Assembly (NCBI GenBank): GCA_902623995.1
Contig: CACNWE010000007.1
Coordinates: forward strand, 47,609 to 111,608
Direction of reading: 5' to 3'
Length of the DNA: 64,000 nucleotides
From: an uncultured SAR116 cluster alpha proteobacterium
Lineage (GTDB): Bacteria > Pseudomonadota > Alphaproteobacteria > Puniceispirillales > Marisalimonadaceae
The notes below the pieces were generated by a model, which ran no database searches, was not told the DNA's origin, and worked only from the letters and a program-made list of their open reading frames with translations. Every line of letters begins with the position of its first letter. The first letter of the stretch is position 1. A program made the translations under genes and the position numbers. Positions 44,095 to 55,585 of the stretch are shown one piece after another.

Positions 44095-45425
44095 CTATCT
44101 TTTTCTTTGAAACATTGAGATAAAAAAACCATCCATTTTGTGAATAGCAGGGTTAATAGTTATACTTTTATTACAATTATCAAATGGGTATTTAAAAGTA
44201 TTAGTTAAAGATAAATTGTCTTTCCACATATTAATCAAATCAATTTCAGAAAAATCACTATTAACTAATTTTTTAAATTTTTCAATTTGATCAACTCCCT
44301 CTTCAGGTAAGATTGAGCAAGTAACATATGCTAACTTTCCGCCTGGAGCAACCATGGTTGATCCTTTTGATAGTAACTCAGATTGAATATTAATTAATTC
44401 TACTAACTTTTTTTTATTGAAGTTAAATCTTGAGTCAGGACTTCTCGACCATGTTCCAATGCCAGAGCATGGAGCATCTATAAGAACTAAGTCAAATTTT
44501 TTCTCTAAACCTTTTGTACTCCAGTTTATATCAACCAAACGTGTTTCAACATTATGAACTCCTGCTCTCTTAAAACGTAGACTTGCCTGTTTTAATCTTT
44601 TTTGATTTACATCTAAAGATAAAATTCTTCCTTTATTTTTCATTATATCTGCCAATATAAGAGATTTACCACCAGCGCCTGCACATATGTCAGCAACTTG
44701 CATTCCTGGTTTTGCACCCAGTATCAACGCTGACAATTGAGATGCCTCTCCTTGAATTTCTATATTACCAGACTTAAAGAGTTTATTTCCATTTATAGGA
44801 AAACGCTTGAGAAGCCTAATGCCTACAGGTGAGTATTTACTAATTTGGAAAGGCACTTCAATTTCTCTTAATGAATTCAATATTTCGTCCCTAGTTTTAT
44901 TTTTCAGTGTATTAATCCTTAGATCAACAAAAGCTTTTTTATTTAGAGATAATACAACATTTTTCCAATCAAATTTAAAATTTTTCTTTATACTCTCTAA
45001 TAAAAATTCTGGAAGCTCATAGTGAACATATTCCGGCATTTCACTGTCAATAAAATTTTCGAAATTTAAATATTCTAAAAATTGTAGATTATCATCTTTA
45101 AAATTTTTATTTAATTTATTATTCAAGAAAAAAAATTTTTTAATTTTTGGTAAATCATTTTTGTAATCAACATTTAAAAAAAATAATTCTAAAATTATTT
45201 GTCTTTCAAAAGTTACTTTAAGATTATGTTTTTTTAAATGCCAATTAATCTTATTATGATGTTTGATTATGTTCCAAAAACAATTAGATATAAATTTCCT
45301 ATCTTTTGACCCTATATTTTTATTAGATCTAAAATAATTTTGAATTAATTTACTTGCAATTTTAGACCCATGATCAAAAGATTTTAATAACTCTAATACA
45401 CATGAAACTCTTTCAGAATCTAACA

Positions 45426-45426
<1 letters not shown>
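44095..45426 (-). CDS. rsmB: 16S rRNA m5C methyltransferase RsmB/Sun family
   Basis: RNA (cytosine-5)-methyltransferase with an N-terminal NusB-like domain (about residues 1-130). The SAM domain shows VADICAGAGGKSLILADIM, DAPCSGIGTWSRSPDSRF (PC motif) and LAYVTCSILPEEGVDQ (the catalytic TCS motif). It is 443 residues. Its start overlaps the guaB stop by one base. The end of this gene is the sequence duplicated at 42101-42358. Confidence 0.9.
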
Positions 45427-46883
<1,457 letters not shown>

Positions 46884-46969
46884 TTATACTCGGTACTGGA
46901 TTTGAAATTAATGTCATAAAGTTTTTTATAAGACCTATGGTAAATTTTGCAAAGTTTAATTCTTTGAAT

Positions 46970-47668
46970 TTATTTTCCTTTAAAACCTAAAGCAATAACA
47001 TATCCTTCAACTGATTCTTTTCGGCTTGCATCAGGTTTGACGTGATGTACTTTAGAAAAGTTTTTTTGCATTAAATCTAAGGCTTCCTTTTCTGTTCCTC
47101 CTTTAAAACACTTAGCTAAAAAAACTCCATTCCTATTCAAATTCTCAATTGAAAAGTCTAAAGCAATTTCTAAAAGATGAGTGGTTCTAATATGATCGGT
47201 TTGTCTATGACCGGTTGTATTTGCCGCCATATCAGACAAAACAACATCTGGCTTCTGTCCAAGTAATTCTATTAAATGATCCCCAACTGCTTTATCATTG
47301 ATATCTCCAATTATAGATTTACATCCAGCGATATCATCTGTTTTCAAAATATCTACTCCAATAACTTTTTCATTGCCTGTAATAGAAGAAACTTTTTCAG
47401 ATGCTATTTGCAACCAACCACCTGGCGCACATCCTAAGTCTATTACTGACAATCCAGGAAGTAAAAAATTAAATTTATCATTTATTTGTAAAAGTTTAAA
47501 AGCCGCTCTTGATTTATATCCTCTTTTTTGTGTCTCTAAGACATATGGATCATTAAGCTGACGACCTATCCACCTAGTACTAGAAGATTTTCTTTTTTTA
47601 TCTTTTTTTATTTTGTTTAATAATCCTCTGGAGCTTCCAAATGAACCAGAATTATTTTTATTAGTCAT
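46970..47668 (-). CDS. rlmE: 23S rRNA 2'-O-methyltransferase RlmE (FtsJ)
   Basis: Methylates U2552 in the large subunit A-loop. The 232-residue protein has a basic N-terminal tail, YKSRAAFKLLQINDKF (catalytic Lys), VIDLGCAPGGWLQIAS (SAM motif), VLSDMAANTTGH (Asp) and FLAKCFKGG (Lys). Its start overlaps the hisI stop by eight bases. Confidence 0.93.
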   Translation of the reverse strand: MTNKNNSGSFGSSRGLLNKIKKDKKRKSSSTRWIGRQLNDPYVLETQKRGYKSRAAFKLLQINDKFNFLLPGLSVIDLGCAPGGWLQIASEKVSSITGNEKVIGVDILKTDDIAGCKSIIGDINDKAVGDHLIELLGQKPDVVLSDMAANTTGHRQTDHIRTTHLLEIALDFSIENLNRNGVFLAKCFKGGTEKEALDLMQKNFSKVHHVKPDASRKESVEGYVIALGFKGK

Positions 47669-48029
47669 TATGAATATCTTTTGTAGATTTAAAAAAACAA
47701 CTTTTTGCTCCTGTATGACAAGCAGAACCAGTTTGCTCTATTAAAGCTAGTATTGTGTCATTGTCACAATCTAATCTTAGCTCATGAAGTTTTTGAAAAT
47801 GCCCACTAGTTTCGCCTTTTTGCCAAAGCTTTTGCCTCGAACGAGAGAAGTAATACATATCATTAGTATCAATTGTTTTTTTTAAAGCTTCTTCGTTCAT
47901 CCAAGCCATCATTAAAATGACACCAGTATGAACGCACTGAGATATTACGGGTACTAAACCATATTTATTGAAGTTTACGTCTGAAATTTGAAACTTTTCA
48001 GTGCTAGATATTGTGTAATTCTTAATCAT
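47661..48029 (-). CDS. hisI: phosphoribosyl-AMP cyclohydrolase
   Basis: Third step of histidine synthesis. The 122-residue single-domain form has VLMMAWMNEEAL-type start (here ILMMAWMNEEALKKT), YYFSRSRQKLWQKGETSGH, LRLDCDNDTILALIEQTGSACHTG, with the metal-binding Asp and Cys residues intact. It is detached from other his genes, a common alphaproteobacterial situation. It overlaps the downstream end of the RND pump gene by four bases (ATGA). Confidence 0.95.
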   Translation of the reverse strand: MIKNYTISSTEKFQISDVNFNKYGLVPVISQCVHTGVILMMAWMNEEALKKTIDTNDMYYFSRSRQKLWQKGETSGHFQKLHELRLDCDNDTILALIEQTGSACHTGAKSCFFKSTKDIHND

Positions 48030-51000
48030 CTATTTCCTTCTTTTAAAATTTTTATAATATTTGATAAATCATTGTTTATTCCCATCATTGAGGGGACTAT
48101 TATCAGCACAAGCAAAGCTGTAATACCTAGACCAAAGACAATTGTAGCAGCCATAGGTATTAAAAATTGTGCTTGTAGAGATTTTTCAAACATTAGCGCT
48201 GACAATCCACCAATAGTCGTTAAAGAAGTTAGTAAAACAGGTCTAAGTCTATCTACAACACCTGAAATTATTGCTTCGTTGATAATATTTTGATCATTTA
48301 AACTATTTTCAGTGTCATTAAGCAAATCATCAAATCTTCTTTCTATAGTAGATACTAAAATAATTGAGTTATTTACTACTATACCAGCTAAGGCTAGAAG
48401 AGCGAACATAGACAAAATTGACATTGTTAAACCTAATATATAATGACCTAAAACCGCACCAATAAAAGCAAAAGGTATCATTATCATTATTGTTAATGGT
48501 CTAGACCAAGATTTAAAAACCCAGGCTAATATAAAATAGATTAACATTAGTCCGACAATTGATCCAATTTTCATATCAGCAAAAGTTTCTTTCTGCTCTA
48601 AATCCTTACCATCAAACCTATAATTCAAATTATATTTCTTAGCAATTTCAGGCAATCCATTCTGCAAAAGAAACTGTCTAGCTTGAGAAGTATTCATAAG
48701 TTGAGGAAATAGGTCACCTGAAATTGTGACTTCACGAAAACCATTTTTTCTATTAATGGAAGCAAATGGGACCTCTTCGCTTATTGTTATTATTTCTTCA
48801 AGTTTAAAACTAGTGCCAATATTAGTTATAATCCTTAAATCATTAATCATATCAGTTTGTTTTTCATTTTTTATTAATTTTAAGCGAACTGTAACTTCTT
48901 CGTCAGCCTTTGGAAACTCAGATATAATAACCCCATTAATTGCAGACCTGACTTGTTCCCCTATTTCTGAAATTGACAAACCTAACGACTGTCCCTTGTT
49001 ATTTAAGCTTAAAATCCTCTCTTGCACACCAAATTCAAGATTATCACTTAATGATGTTACTCCAGGAATTGTTCTAGCAATTTTAATTAACTCATCAGAT
49101 GCCTTCTTTAAGTTTTCTAAATTTTCTCCTTGAAACCTTACATCAAGATCTCTTCCGGGAGGTCCCCCACTAGGTGCTCTAATAGATAACTTATCTAGTC
49201 CAGCAACAGATTGAATATTATCTTTCCATGCCTTAATAAATTCTTTTGTTCTAACTTTTCTTTTATCCGCAGTTTTCAATTCAACAACCATAGATCCAAG
49301 TAAGTCACTTCCAATAGGACTTGGCCCAGCATCATTTGAAAAAGAGGTTCTGTCTCCGATTGTAGACATTTTAAATTTCACTAGGTTTTTTGAATACGAA
49401 AACTGTTTTGATGTTTTTTCTAAACCAATTTCAATATTATTAAGCATTTCTAGTGTATTAGTTTTTTTTGTTCCAGAATGCATTTTAAAATTTGCAATTA
49501 TGATATCTGCTTCAGGAGTTGGAAAGAAGCTAAAAAGCACTCTTCCTCCTGACATCATTCCTACTGATACTATAAACATACCAATAGCAACCATGAATGT
49601 TACATATCTATAATTAAACGTTAATTTAACAAATTTTCTAAACAAGCCCTCTTGGAAATAGATAAATTTATTATCAAACCATGATCTAAATTTACCTGGT
49701 AAGTTATTTTTATTATCAAAGTGAGCTAGATGAGCCGGTAAAACTAAAAAACACTCAATTAAGCTAGCAACTAAAACAGCGCAAACCACCCAAGGGATAG
49801 CAGCAATTATTTCACCAATAACACCTTTGACCATAAATAGAGGGATAAATGCAGCAACTGTCGTGAGCATTGCTGAAATTACCGGCATTGACATCCTTGA
49901 TGCAGCTACTACAGGAGCTTGTGAGCTATCAAGTTTTCTTTTAGTTTTCAAATATGAGGTGTGTTCACCTACAACAATAGCATCATCGACTACTATGCCA
50001 AGAGCCATTATTAAACCAAATAATGATATCATATTTATTGATTGCCCAGTTACTAACATAACTGCAAATGTAGCTAGAAATGCAATTGGAATACCTAATG
50101 CAACCCAAATTGCAGTATTACGACTTAAGAATAGAAAAAGTACAGCTAAAACTATACAAAGACCACTTAACCCATTTTTGACTAGTAAAGAAATCCTTTC
50201 TTGAATAAGTTCAGCAGCTGTGTTGTAAGTTTCAATTTTTATATTGTTACCAAGTAAACTTTGAGAACTAGAAATTACATTTTCAACATTTTTTGAAACC
50301 TCTATAGCATCACTCGTTTTACTTCTTCTTACCCACAACTCTACTGCAGGATTTCCATCTACAACTTTTAAAATACTACCTTTTTCAATATTATAAGTTA
50401 TCTTTGCTAAGTCTTCGAGTAAAATCCTGCCACCAGAGCTAGAGCTCTTTAATTCTAATTTTTTAAAAGAATCAACTAGTCTTTTTTCGCCTTCTGTTCT
50501 AACTCTTAATGAACCATCAGCGTAACTCCCACCAGAAACATCCTGTGTTTCAGATTTTATTAAATTAGCAATTTGATTAAAAGATAATTTGAGTTTTGCT
50601 GTTTCTAATTGGGGTATTTCTATTAAAATTTCTTCTTTAGGAAGACCTAATATATCAACTTTATCGACACCTGAATTTAAAAGTAACTCTTTTAGATTTT
50701 TCGACTTTATTCTCAGTTCTGATAATGAAACTTCTCCAGACAATACAATTCTAGTTACTGTATCAAAAAATTCTCCAACAATAATTCTAGGTTTTTTGGA
50801 CTTTTCAGGAAAATTTATTCTTGACACAGCCGTTTCAATATCTGTTCTTCCTTTTTGCATGTCATAACCATATTGAAACTCAACTTGTGTACGACCAAGG
50901 CCCTCAACAGATTTGGATGACACCTTTTTAACACCAGAAATTGGTCTCAGCTCTGGCTCTAATAATTGAATAATATTTTTGTCAATTTCTTCGGCAGTGG

Positions 51001-51178
51001 CACCTGGCCAATCAATTGTTACAGCTACAACTTCTACATCAAAATCAGGAAAAAATTGTTTGTTAAGTTTACCTATAGATAACAAACCTATAATTATCAT
51101 TAATAACATGATAATGTTTGCAGATGTTCGATGTTCTACAAAAAATTTTAAAAAACTTGACTCTTTAAACCTTACCAA
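48026..51178 (-). CDS. RND-family efflux transporter (AcrB/MdtC-like)
   Basis: Proton-driven inner-membrane pump of the hydrophobe/amphiphile efflux family. The 1050-residue protein has the usual 12 membrane segments in two halves. The first half has TSANIIMLLMIIIGLL and the segment GLIMALGIVVDDAIVVGEHT, with the Asp pair used in proton transfer. The second half has LLALAGIVVNNSIILVSTIE, where a NN replaces that DD, as is normal. Two large periplasmic loops contain the PN/PC domains. It is transcribed with the adaptor gene upstream, but no outer-membrane factor is nearby. Confidence 0.93.
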   Translation of the reverse strand: MVRFKESSFLKFFVEHRTSANIIMLLMIIIGLLSIGKLNKQFFPDFDVEVVAVTIDWPGATAEEIDKNIIQLLEPELRPISGVKKVSSKSVEGLGRTQVEFQYGYDMQKGRTDIETAVSRINFPEKSKKPRIIVGEFFDTVTRIVLSGEVSLSELRIKSKNLKELLLNSGVDKVDILGLPKEEILIEIPQLETAKLKLSFNQIANLIKSETQDVSGGSYADGSLRVRTEGEKRLVDSFKKLELKSSSSGGRILLEDLAKITYNIEKGSILKVVDGNPAVELWVRRSKTSDAIEVSKNVENVISSSQSLLGNNIKIETYNTAAELIQERISLLVKNGLSGLCIVLAVLFLFLSRNTAIWVALGIPIAFLATFAVMLVTGQSINMISLFGLIMALGIVVDDAIVVGEHTSYLKTKRKLDSSQAPVVAASRMSMPVISAMLTTVAAFIPLFMVKGVIGEIIAAIPWVVCAVLVASLIECFLVLPAHLAHFDNKNNLPGKFRSWFDNKFIYFQEGLFRKFVKLTFNYRYVTFMVAIGMFIVSVGMMSGGRVLFSFFPTPEADIIIANFKMHSGTKKTNTLEMLNNIEIGLEKTSKQFSYSKNLVKFKMSTIGDRTSFSNDAGPSPIGSDLLGSMVVELKTADKRKVRTKEFIKAWKDNIQSVAGLDKLSIRAPSGGPPGRDLDVRFQGENLENLKKASDELIKIARTIPGVTSLSDNLEFGVQERILSLNNKGQSLGLSISEIGEQVRSAINGVIISEFPKADEEVTVRLKLIKNEKQTDMINDLRIITNIGTSFKLEEIITISEEVPFASINRKNGFREVTISGDLFPQLMNTSQARQFLLQNGLPEIAKKYNLNYRFDGKDLEQKETFADMKIGSIVGLMLIYFILAWVFKSWSRPLTIMIMIPFAFIGAVLGHYILGLTMSILSMFALLALAGIVVNNSIILVSTIERRFDDLLNDTENSLNDQNIINEAIISGVVDRLRPVLLTSLTTIGGLSALMFEKSLQAQFLIPMAATIVFGLGITALLVLIIVPSMMGINNDLSNIIKILKEGNR

Positions 51179-51203
51179 ATTTCTATCCTAATTAGAAAAT
51201 ACT

Positions 51204-52328
51204 TTAATTTAATATTTTTATTTTTTGGTTATTGAGATTTTCTGGAATTCTTGTAATAATGATATAATCATTTTCAGACAAATTTCCATCAACTAAAATA
51301 TATCCAGATCCTTTGTAAATCAGTTTTATTTTTTTTGGCTTAGCAATGCCGTTTTCAACAATATAAACTTTATCAGTATACAAAGATGACTCTGGTAACT
51401 TAAAAATATTTCTAAAATCACCAACAGGATAGTCTACCCTTACAAATGTACCTAAAGGGATATAATTTTCTCTTTTTTCAAATTTATCAATTCTAGCAAA
51501 TAACTTTCCACCACCTTCTTCTTCATTTGTTTTTCCGTCTGATCTTTCAATTATTCCTTTCATGGTTTTCAAAAACGTAGTTCCACTTTTCCATAAAACA
51601 TCAATTGATTTTCCGATTAGATCATTTGAATTAGAATAGATCTTTGAAGGCACAACAAACTCAACTTCTAAATTTTCAGTAGAAAATATATTAGCTATTT
51701 TTTCATTACTATTTACAAATTGACCTTGATTTATTTTAACGTTAAACAATCGACCATTAAAATGAGATTTTAAAACTGTATCTGACAAGTCTTCTTTTGC
51801 CTTTTCTAACGTAGTCTTTGCTCTAATATAATCAGATCTATTTTTTGAAAGAAGAATTAATTCGTTATCATATTTATTTTGAGAAACGACATTGTCTTTT
51901 AACATTGTTTTAAATCTATTTACCTGTCTCTTTCGAATACCAAGTTGTTCGGCTAATTCATTAGTTTCAGATGTTAGTTTTTCAATTTCTAGTAAAAATC
52001 TTCTTTGGTCTAGTTTTGCTAATATCTCTCCTTTAGTGACGTAGGATCCATTGAGAAGTTTATCCGAAATAAAATTAACTCTACCTGATACTCCAAATCG
52101 AAGATCTCCACTTCTTGATGATATTATTTTACCATAAGCGTCTGAAGTTGGAGAGTAATTATTTCTTTTTGGAGTAATAACATTTACGTAAAAAGTTTTT
52201 TCTTCTACTGTTGATGGCTTTGCTTCGGGTCTAGTTGAGACTAAGTACTTATATAAAAATATACTTATTCCTAAAACCAAGAAAAACATCATTGTTTTAA
52301 AATTTAATATTTTAAATAACACTTTCAT
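51204..52328 (-). CDS. RND efflux membrane-fusion (adaptor) protein
   Basis: Periplasmic adaptor linking the RND pump to an outer-membrane channel. It has an N-terminal membrane anchor (about residues 10-27). Biotinyl-lipoyl half motifs are seen as SGRVNFISDKLLNGSYVTKGEILAKLD and DTVLKSHFNGRLFNVKINQGQFVN, flanking a coiled-coil hairpin (about residues 105-170). A beta-barrel domain follows. Length 374 is typical. It is the first gene of the pump pair, 25 bases before the pump gene. Confidence 0.9.
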   Translation of the reverse strand: MKVLFKILNFKTMMFFLVLGISIFLYKYLVSTRPEAKPSTVEEKTFYVNVITPKRNNYSPTSDAYGKIISSRSGDLRFGVSGRVNFISDKLLNGSYVTKGEILAKLDQRRFLLEIEKLTSETNELAEQLGIRKRQVNRFKTMLKDNVVSQNKYDNELILLSKNRSDYIRAKTTLEKAKEDLSDTVLKSHFNGRLFNVKINQGQFVNSNEKIANIFSTENLEVEFVVPSKIYSNSNDLIGKSIDVLWKSGTTFLKTMKGIIERSDGKTNEEEGGGKLFARIDKFEKRENYIPLGTFVRVDYPVGDFRNIFKLPESSLYTDKVYIVENGIAKPKKIKLIYKGSGYILVDGNLSENDYIIITRIPENLNNQKIKILN

Positions 52329-52391
52329 TTTCCTAATTGATATTCAATGGTTAGATAAATTTAAAAATTTTTTAATCATTTATATTATAAG

Positions 52392-52811
52392 TTAATATAA
52401 TCCTAATTTTATTAATTCTGAATTTACCTCATCTGGTATTTCTTCGCTTCCATCGTCATTGGTATTTAAATCAGGTGGAATATCTTCTTCCATATAATAT
52501 CTCCATCCTTGAAATGGTCTCATCGGTGTTGGTATTACTTTTATCAAATCTTTATCTAATATTAATTCACAACCTTTACTACCATCGCTTCTAATTACTG
52601 ATGTTATATCCAAAATTTTTTGTCTAACCAAAACGTTTCTTTGAATAATCCAATACATTGAACCTGTTTTGATTAGATCTGCTTTTTGTTTAGGCATGTT
52701 TCTTGTTGAATGTATAATAGCACCATAATTTTCAAATAGCATATGTTGTCTTATTTTTAGTCTTTCGATTGATTTTATCCCGACTGCAATTTTTTTTAAA
52801 TTATAAGACAA
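52392..52811 (-). CDS. DUF1489 family protein
   Basis: Alphaproteobacterial protein of unknown role. The 139-residue sequence matches the DUF1489 pattern: HSTRNMPKQKADLIKTGSMYWIIQRNVLVRQKILD, then IPTPMRPFQGWRYYMEEDIPPDL. All the conserved features are present (TRxxPK, SxYWxI, RPFQGWRY, PxDL). It lies 13 bases after mgtE in the same direction. Confidence 0.85.
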   Translation of the reverse strand: MSYNLKKIAVGIKSIERLKIRQHMLFENYGAIIHSTRNMPKQKADLIKTGSMYWIIQRNVLVRQKILDITSVIRSDGSKGCELILDKDLIKVIPTPMRPFQGWRYYMEEDIPPDLNTNDDGSEEIPDEVNSELIKLGLY

Positions 52812-52824
52812 TGACTTAATCCAA

Positions 52825-54240
52825 TTATAAAATAACTATAGCAGAAAGACCTAAAAAGGTAAAAAAACCAATTACATCTGTAGCGGTTGTTAAAAAAACA
52901 GAACTTGATATTGCTGGATCTATATTGAACTTCTCTAATGTAAGTGGAATAAGAGTTCCTAGAATACCTGCAAAGAGTAAATTAGCTACCATAGCTAAAC
53001 CCATAATAATAGCTATTAATTCATCATTAAACCATAAATAAGCCAACAGAGCAGACAATAAGGCAAATAATAAACCGTTTAATAGACCTACCCAAGTTTC
53101 TTTCAGAACAAATTTTTGCAAATTAGTATAATTTAATTGTCGTGTTGCTAATGCTCTAACGGCTACAGTTACAGTTTGAGTACCTGCGTTTCCTCCCATA
53201 GAAGCTACTATTGGCATTAGAACTGCTAAAGCAACCAACTTTTCTATTTCTTCTTGAAACAATCCTATAACAGAAGAGGCAAGAATTGCTGTAAGCATAT
53301 TAAGTATTAACCATGAAAAACGACCTTTTACAGTTTCAATGAATGAAGAACTTATTGACAAGTCACTTACTCCTGTCAAACCTTGAAGGTCTTCTTCGGC
53401 TTCTTCATTAATCACATCTACAATATCATCCACTATAATCACACCAAGAAGTCTGTTTATATTGTCAATAACAGGCATATCAACAAGTCCATATTGTTGA
53501 AATAACAATGCAACTTCTTCTTGATCAGTTTGAACATTTACACTTCTTGGGCTGGTTGCCATCAAATCTTTTAATCTTACAGGTCTTTTTGCTGATAATA
53601 ATTTAGATAATGATATTACACCTAATAATCTATGAGCAGGATCAACTACATAGATTGAATAAAAACTATCTTCTTCTTCTTGAGGCTTCGCTCTCATATG
53701 ATCGATGGTCTGACCAACAGTCCAGTTACTAGGAAATGCAAGAAATTCTCTTTGCATTAATCTTCCAGCCGATTCTTCAGGAAATGAAAGAGCTTCCTCA
53801 ACCAGTATTCTGTCAGCTTTAGGGAGTTGTTTAATTACTACCTTTCTTTCTTCTTCTTCAAGCTCTTGGAGAATATCAACAGCATCATCAGAATGTAAAA
53901 CAGGTATAGCCCTTGCAAGCGCTCTTGGCCCAATTATATCAATAACCTTTTCCTGAACATTTTGATCAAGATAAACCAAAACTTCTGGATCAAGTGCTTT
54001 GCCTAAAAGAGATATAGCCGTAACTAATTCTTCACCAGTTAATCTTTCAAGCATATCAGCTTGATCAGCTGGATGAAGTGGAGAAATTAATTTTACTAAT
54101 TCTTGCTTGTTATTGTTTTCTATTGAAATTGAAATTGCGTTTTCAACTTCAGGAGTTAGACCATATAAACTTCTAAAGTTTGTTTCCGTTTTAGAAACAT
54201 CTTCAATTTCTAAATCATTTTTATTTTCTTTTAGGTCCAT
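52825..54240 (-). CDS. mgtE: magnesium transporter MgtE
   Basis: Mg2+ channel/transporter with cytosolic gating domains. The 471-residue protein has an N domain of helical repeats (about residues 30-140, LHPADQADMLERLTGEE), a pair of CBS domains (about 145-260) and five membrane segments from about residue 300. The pore-lining PIVASMGGNAGTQTVTVAVRALATRQ motif is intact. Confidence 0.95.
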   Translation of the reverse strand: MDLKENKNDLEIEDVSKTETNFRSLYGLTPEVENAISISIENNNKQELVKLISPLHPADQADMLERLTGEELVTAISLLGKALDPEVLVYLDQNVQEKVIDIIGPRALARAIPVLHSDDAVDILQELEEEERKVVIKQLPKADRILVEEALSFPEESAGRLMQREFLAFPSNWTVGQTIDHMRAKPQEEEDSFYSIYVVDPAHRLLGVISLSKLLSAKRPVRLKDLMATSPRSVNVQTDQEEVALLFQQYGLVDMPVIDNINRLLGVIIVDDIVDVINEEAEEDLQGLTGVSDLSISSSFIETVKGRFSWLILNMLTAILASSVIGLFQEEIEKLVALAVLMPIVASMGGNAGTQTVTVAVRALATRQLNYTNLQKFVLKETWVGLLNGLLFALLSALLAYLWFNDELIAIIMGLAMVANLLFAGILGTLIPLTLEKFNIDPAISSSVFLTTATDVIGFFTFLGLSAIVIL

Positions 54241-54302
54241 AATTATACCTTAGTTAAAATTTATTTCATATAATTTGAGCCTCAACTAAATATAATAAAT
54301 TA

Positions 54303-54683
54303 TTACTCATCATCTATCTCTTGAAAAACTTCTCTGATTAATCTCAAAGATTCCAAACCTGCAGGCGCTCCACAATAAATTGTAATCTGTAGCACTACAT
54401 CTCTTATTTGCAATCTTGTAAGTCCATTATTTATAGCACCTCTGACGTGTAGTTTAAATTCGTGTGATCTATTTAAAGCAGCAATCATACCTAAATTCAC
54501 TAGAGATCTATCTCTGTCTGATAAATTTTCCTTATTCCATACTTCTCCCCATGCATACTCAGTAACTAATTTTTGCATGTCAGCACCCAACTCGTCCGCT
54601 GAGGCAAGAGCCTTATCAACATACTCATCACCTAGAACTTTTCTTCTTTTCGCAATACCTTTTTTAAAAATTTCACTTTCCAT
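54303..54683 (-). CDS. carboxymuconolactone decarboxylase family protein
   Basis: A 126-residue all-helical protein resembling 4-carboxymuconolactone decarboxylase (PcaC): RRKVLGDEYVDKAL, YAWGEVWNKENLSDRDRSLVNLGMIAALNR, HEFKLHVRGAINNGLT, YCGAPAGLESLRLIREV. It has a single Cys in YCGAP and lacks the CxxC of AhpD-type enzymes. No other protocatechuate genes are nearby, so its substrate is uncertain. It is 62 bases from mgtE. Confidence 0.8.
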   Translation of the reverse strand: MESEIFKKGIAKRRKVLGDEYVDKALASADELGADMQKLVTEYAWGEVWNKENLSDRDRSLVNLGMIAALNRSHEFKLHVRGAINNGLTRLQIRDVVLQITIYCGAPAGLESLRLIREVFQEIDDE

Positions 54684-54693
54684 AATAATACCT

Positions 54694-55491
54694 CTATAAA
54701 ATTTGTTGACTTATTAAATTTAAACCACATAAGAAAAGAGCAGAATGGCTAATGTGATAAAATAATCTGTCAGATAATTTTTTATTCAACAACTTACCTA
54801 AATAAATACCAATTGGTAATATTGGCAAAACCACAATACTCAACATTATACTTGTAGAATTAAATAGTTGAAGATCAAAGAAAAAAGGTAATTTTGCTAA
54901 ATTTATTATTAAAAAATAAAAACTCATAGTCCCCACAAATAATTGTCTTTCAAGCCCCATTGGTAATAAAAAAATTTGAGCTGGAATACCTCCTGTTAAG
55001 GCCACAAAACTTGAAAAACCAGAAAAACCACACCAACCAATTGCTCTTGATAATGAAGATTTGATATTTTCTATTTTTTTTATTGTCTTATTGTGAAAAA
55101 AAATCCCCTTAAAATATCTAATTGACGTAATTAGAGCAAGTATACCAATTAAAATTAAAATATATTTATCCTCTAGATACTCAAAACATATCCAACCTAG
55201 TACTTGTCCTAGAAGCCCTCCAAGTACCATCAATTTTAAGATCTTTAATACAGGAAATTTTCTCCATGTGTATGCAACAAAAATATCTGTGATTAAATAT
55301 AATGGTAACAAAATTGCGATTGCAAGTTTTGGTGGGAAAGCTAAAACCATTACAGGCAAACCCAAAGAGCCTAATGCCCCTCCAAATCCAGATTTTGATA
55401 TTGCAACAAGAATAACTGAAAGAATTGCAACAGGTATTAAAATCTCTAATTGATTTATAAGTTTTAAATTATTTAATGTTTCTTCAATCAA
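54694..55491 (-). CDS. TauE/SafE family sulfite or anion exporter-like permease
   Basis: A 265-residue integral membrane protein with about eight hydrophobic segments. It contains the family motif SKSGFGGALGSLGLPVMVLAFPPKLAIAILLPLYLITD and, in the second half, GFSSFVALTGGIPAQIFLLP, an inverted repeat of the same. Substrates of the family include sulfite, sulfoacetate and other organosulfur anions; none can be assigned here. It ends 10 bases from the carboxymuconolactone decarboxylase-like gene. Confidence 0.8.
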   Translation of the reverse strand: MIEETLNNLKLINQLEILIPVAILSVILVAISKSGFGGALGSLGLPVMVLAFPPKLAIAILLPLYLITDIFVAYTWRKFPVLKILKLMVLGGLLGQVLGWICFEYLEDKYILILIGILALITSIRYFKGIFFHNKTIKKIENIKSSLSRAIGWCGFSGFSSFVALTGGIPAQIFLLPMGLERQLFVGTMSFYFLIINLAKLPFFFDLQLFNSTSIMLSIVVLPILPIGIYLGKLLNKKLSDRLFYHISHSALFLCGLNLISQQIL

Positions 55492-55585
55492 TTTATAATT
55501 CCACTTTGATTTAATTTTGATTTATAAGTATCAAGAATAAAAAAACAAAGCATAATTTTAATTTATACTTTTTAGAGGAAATTTC

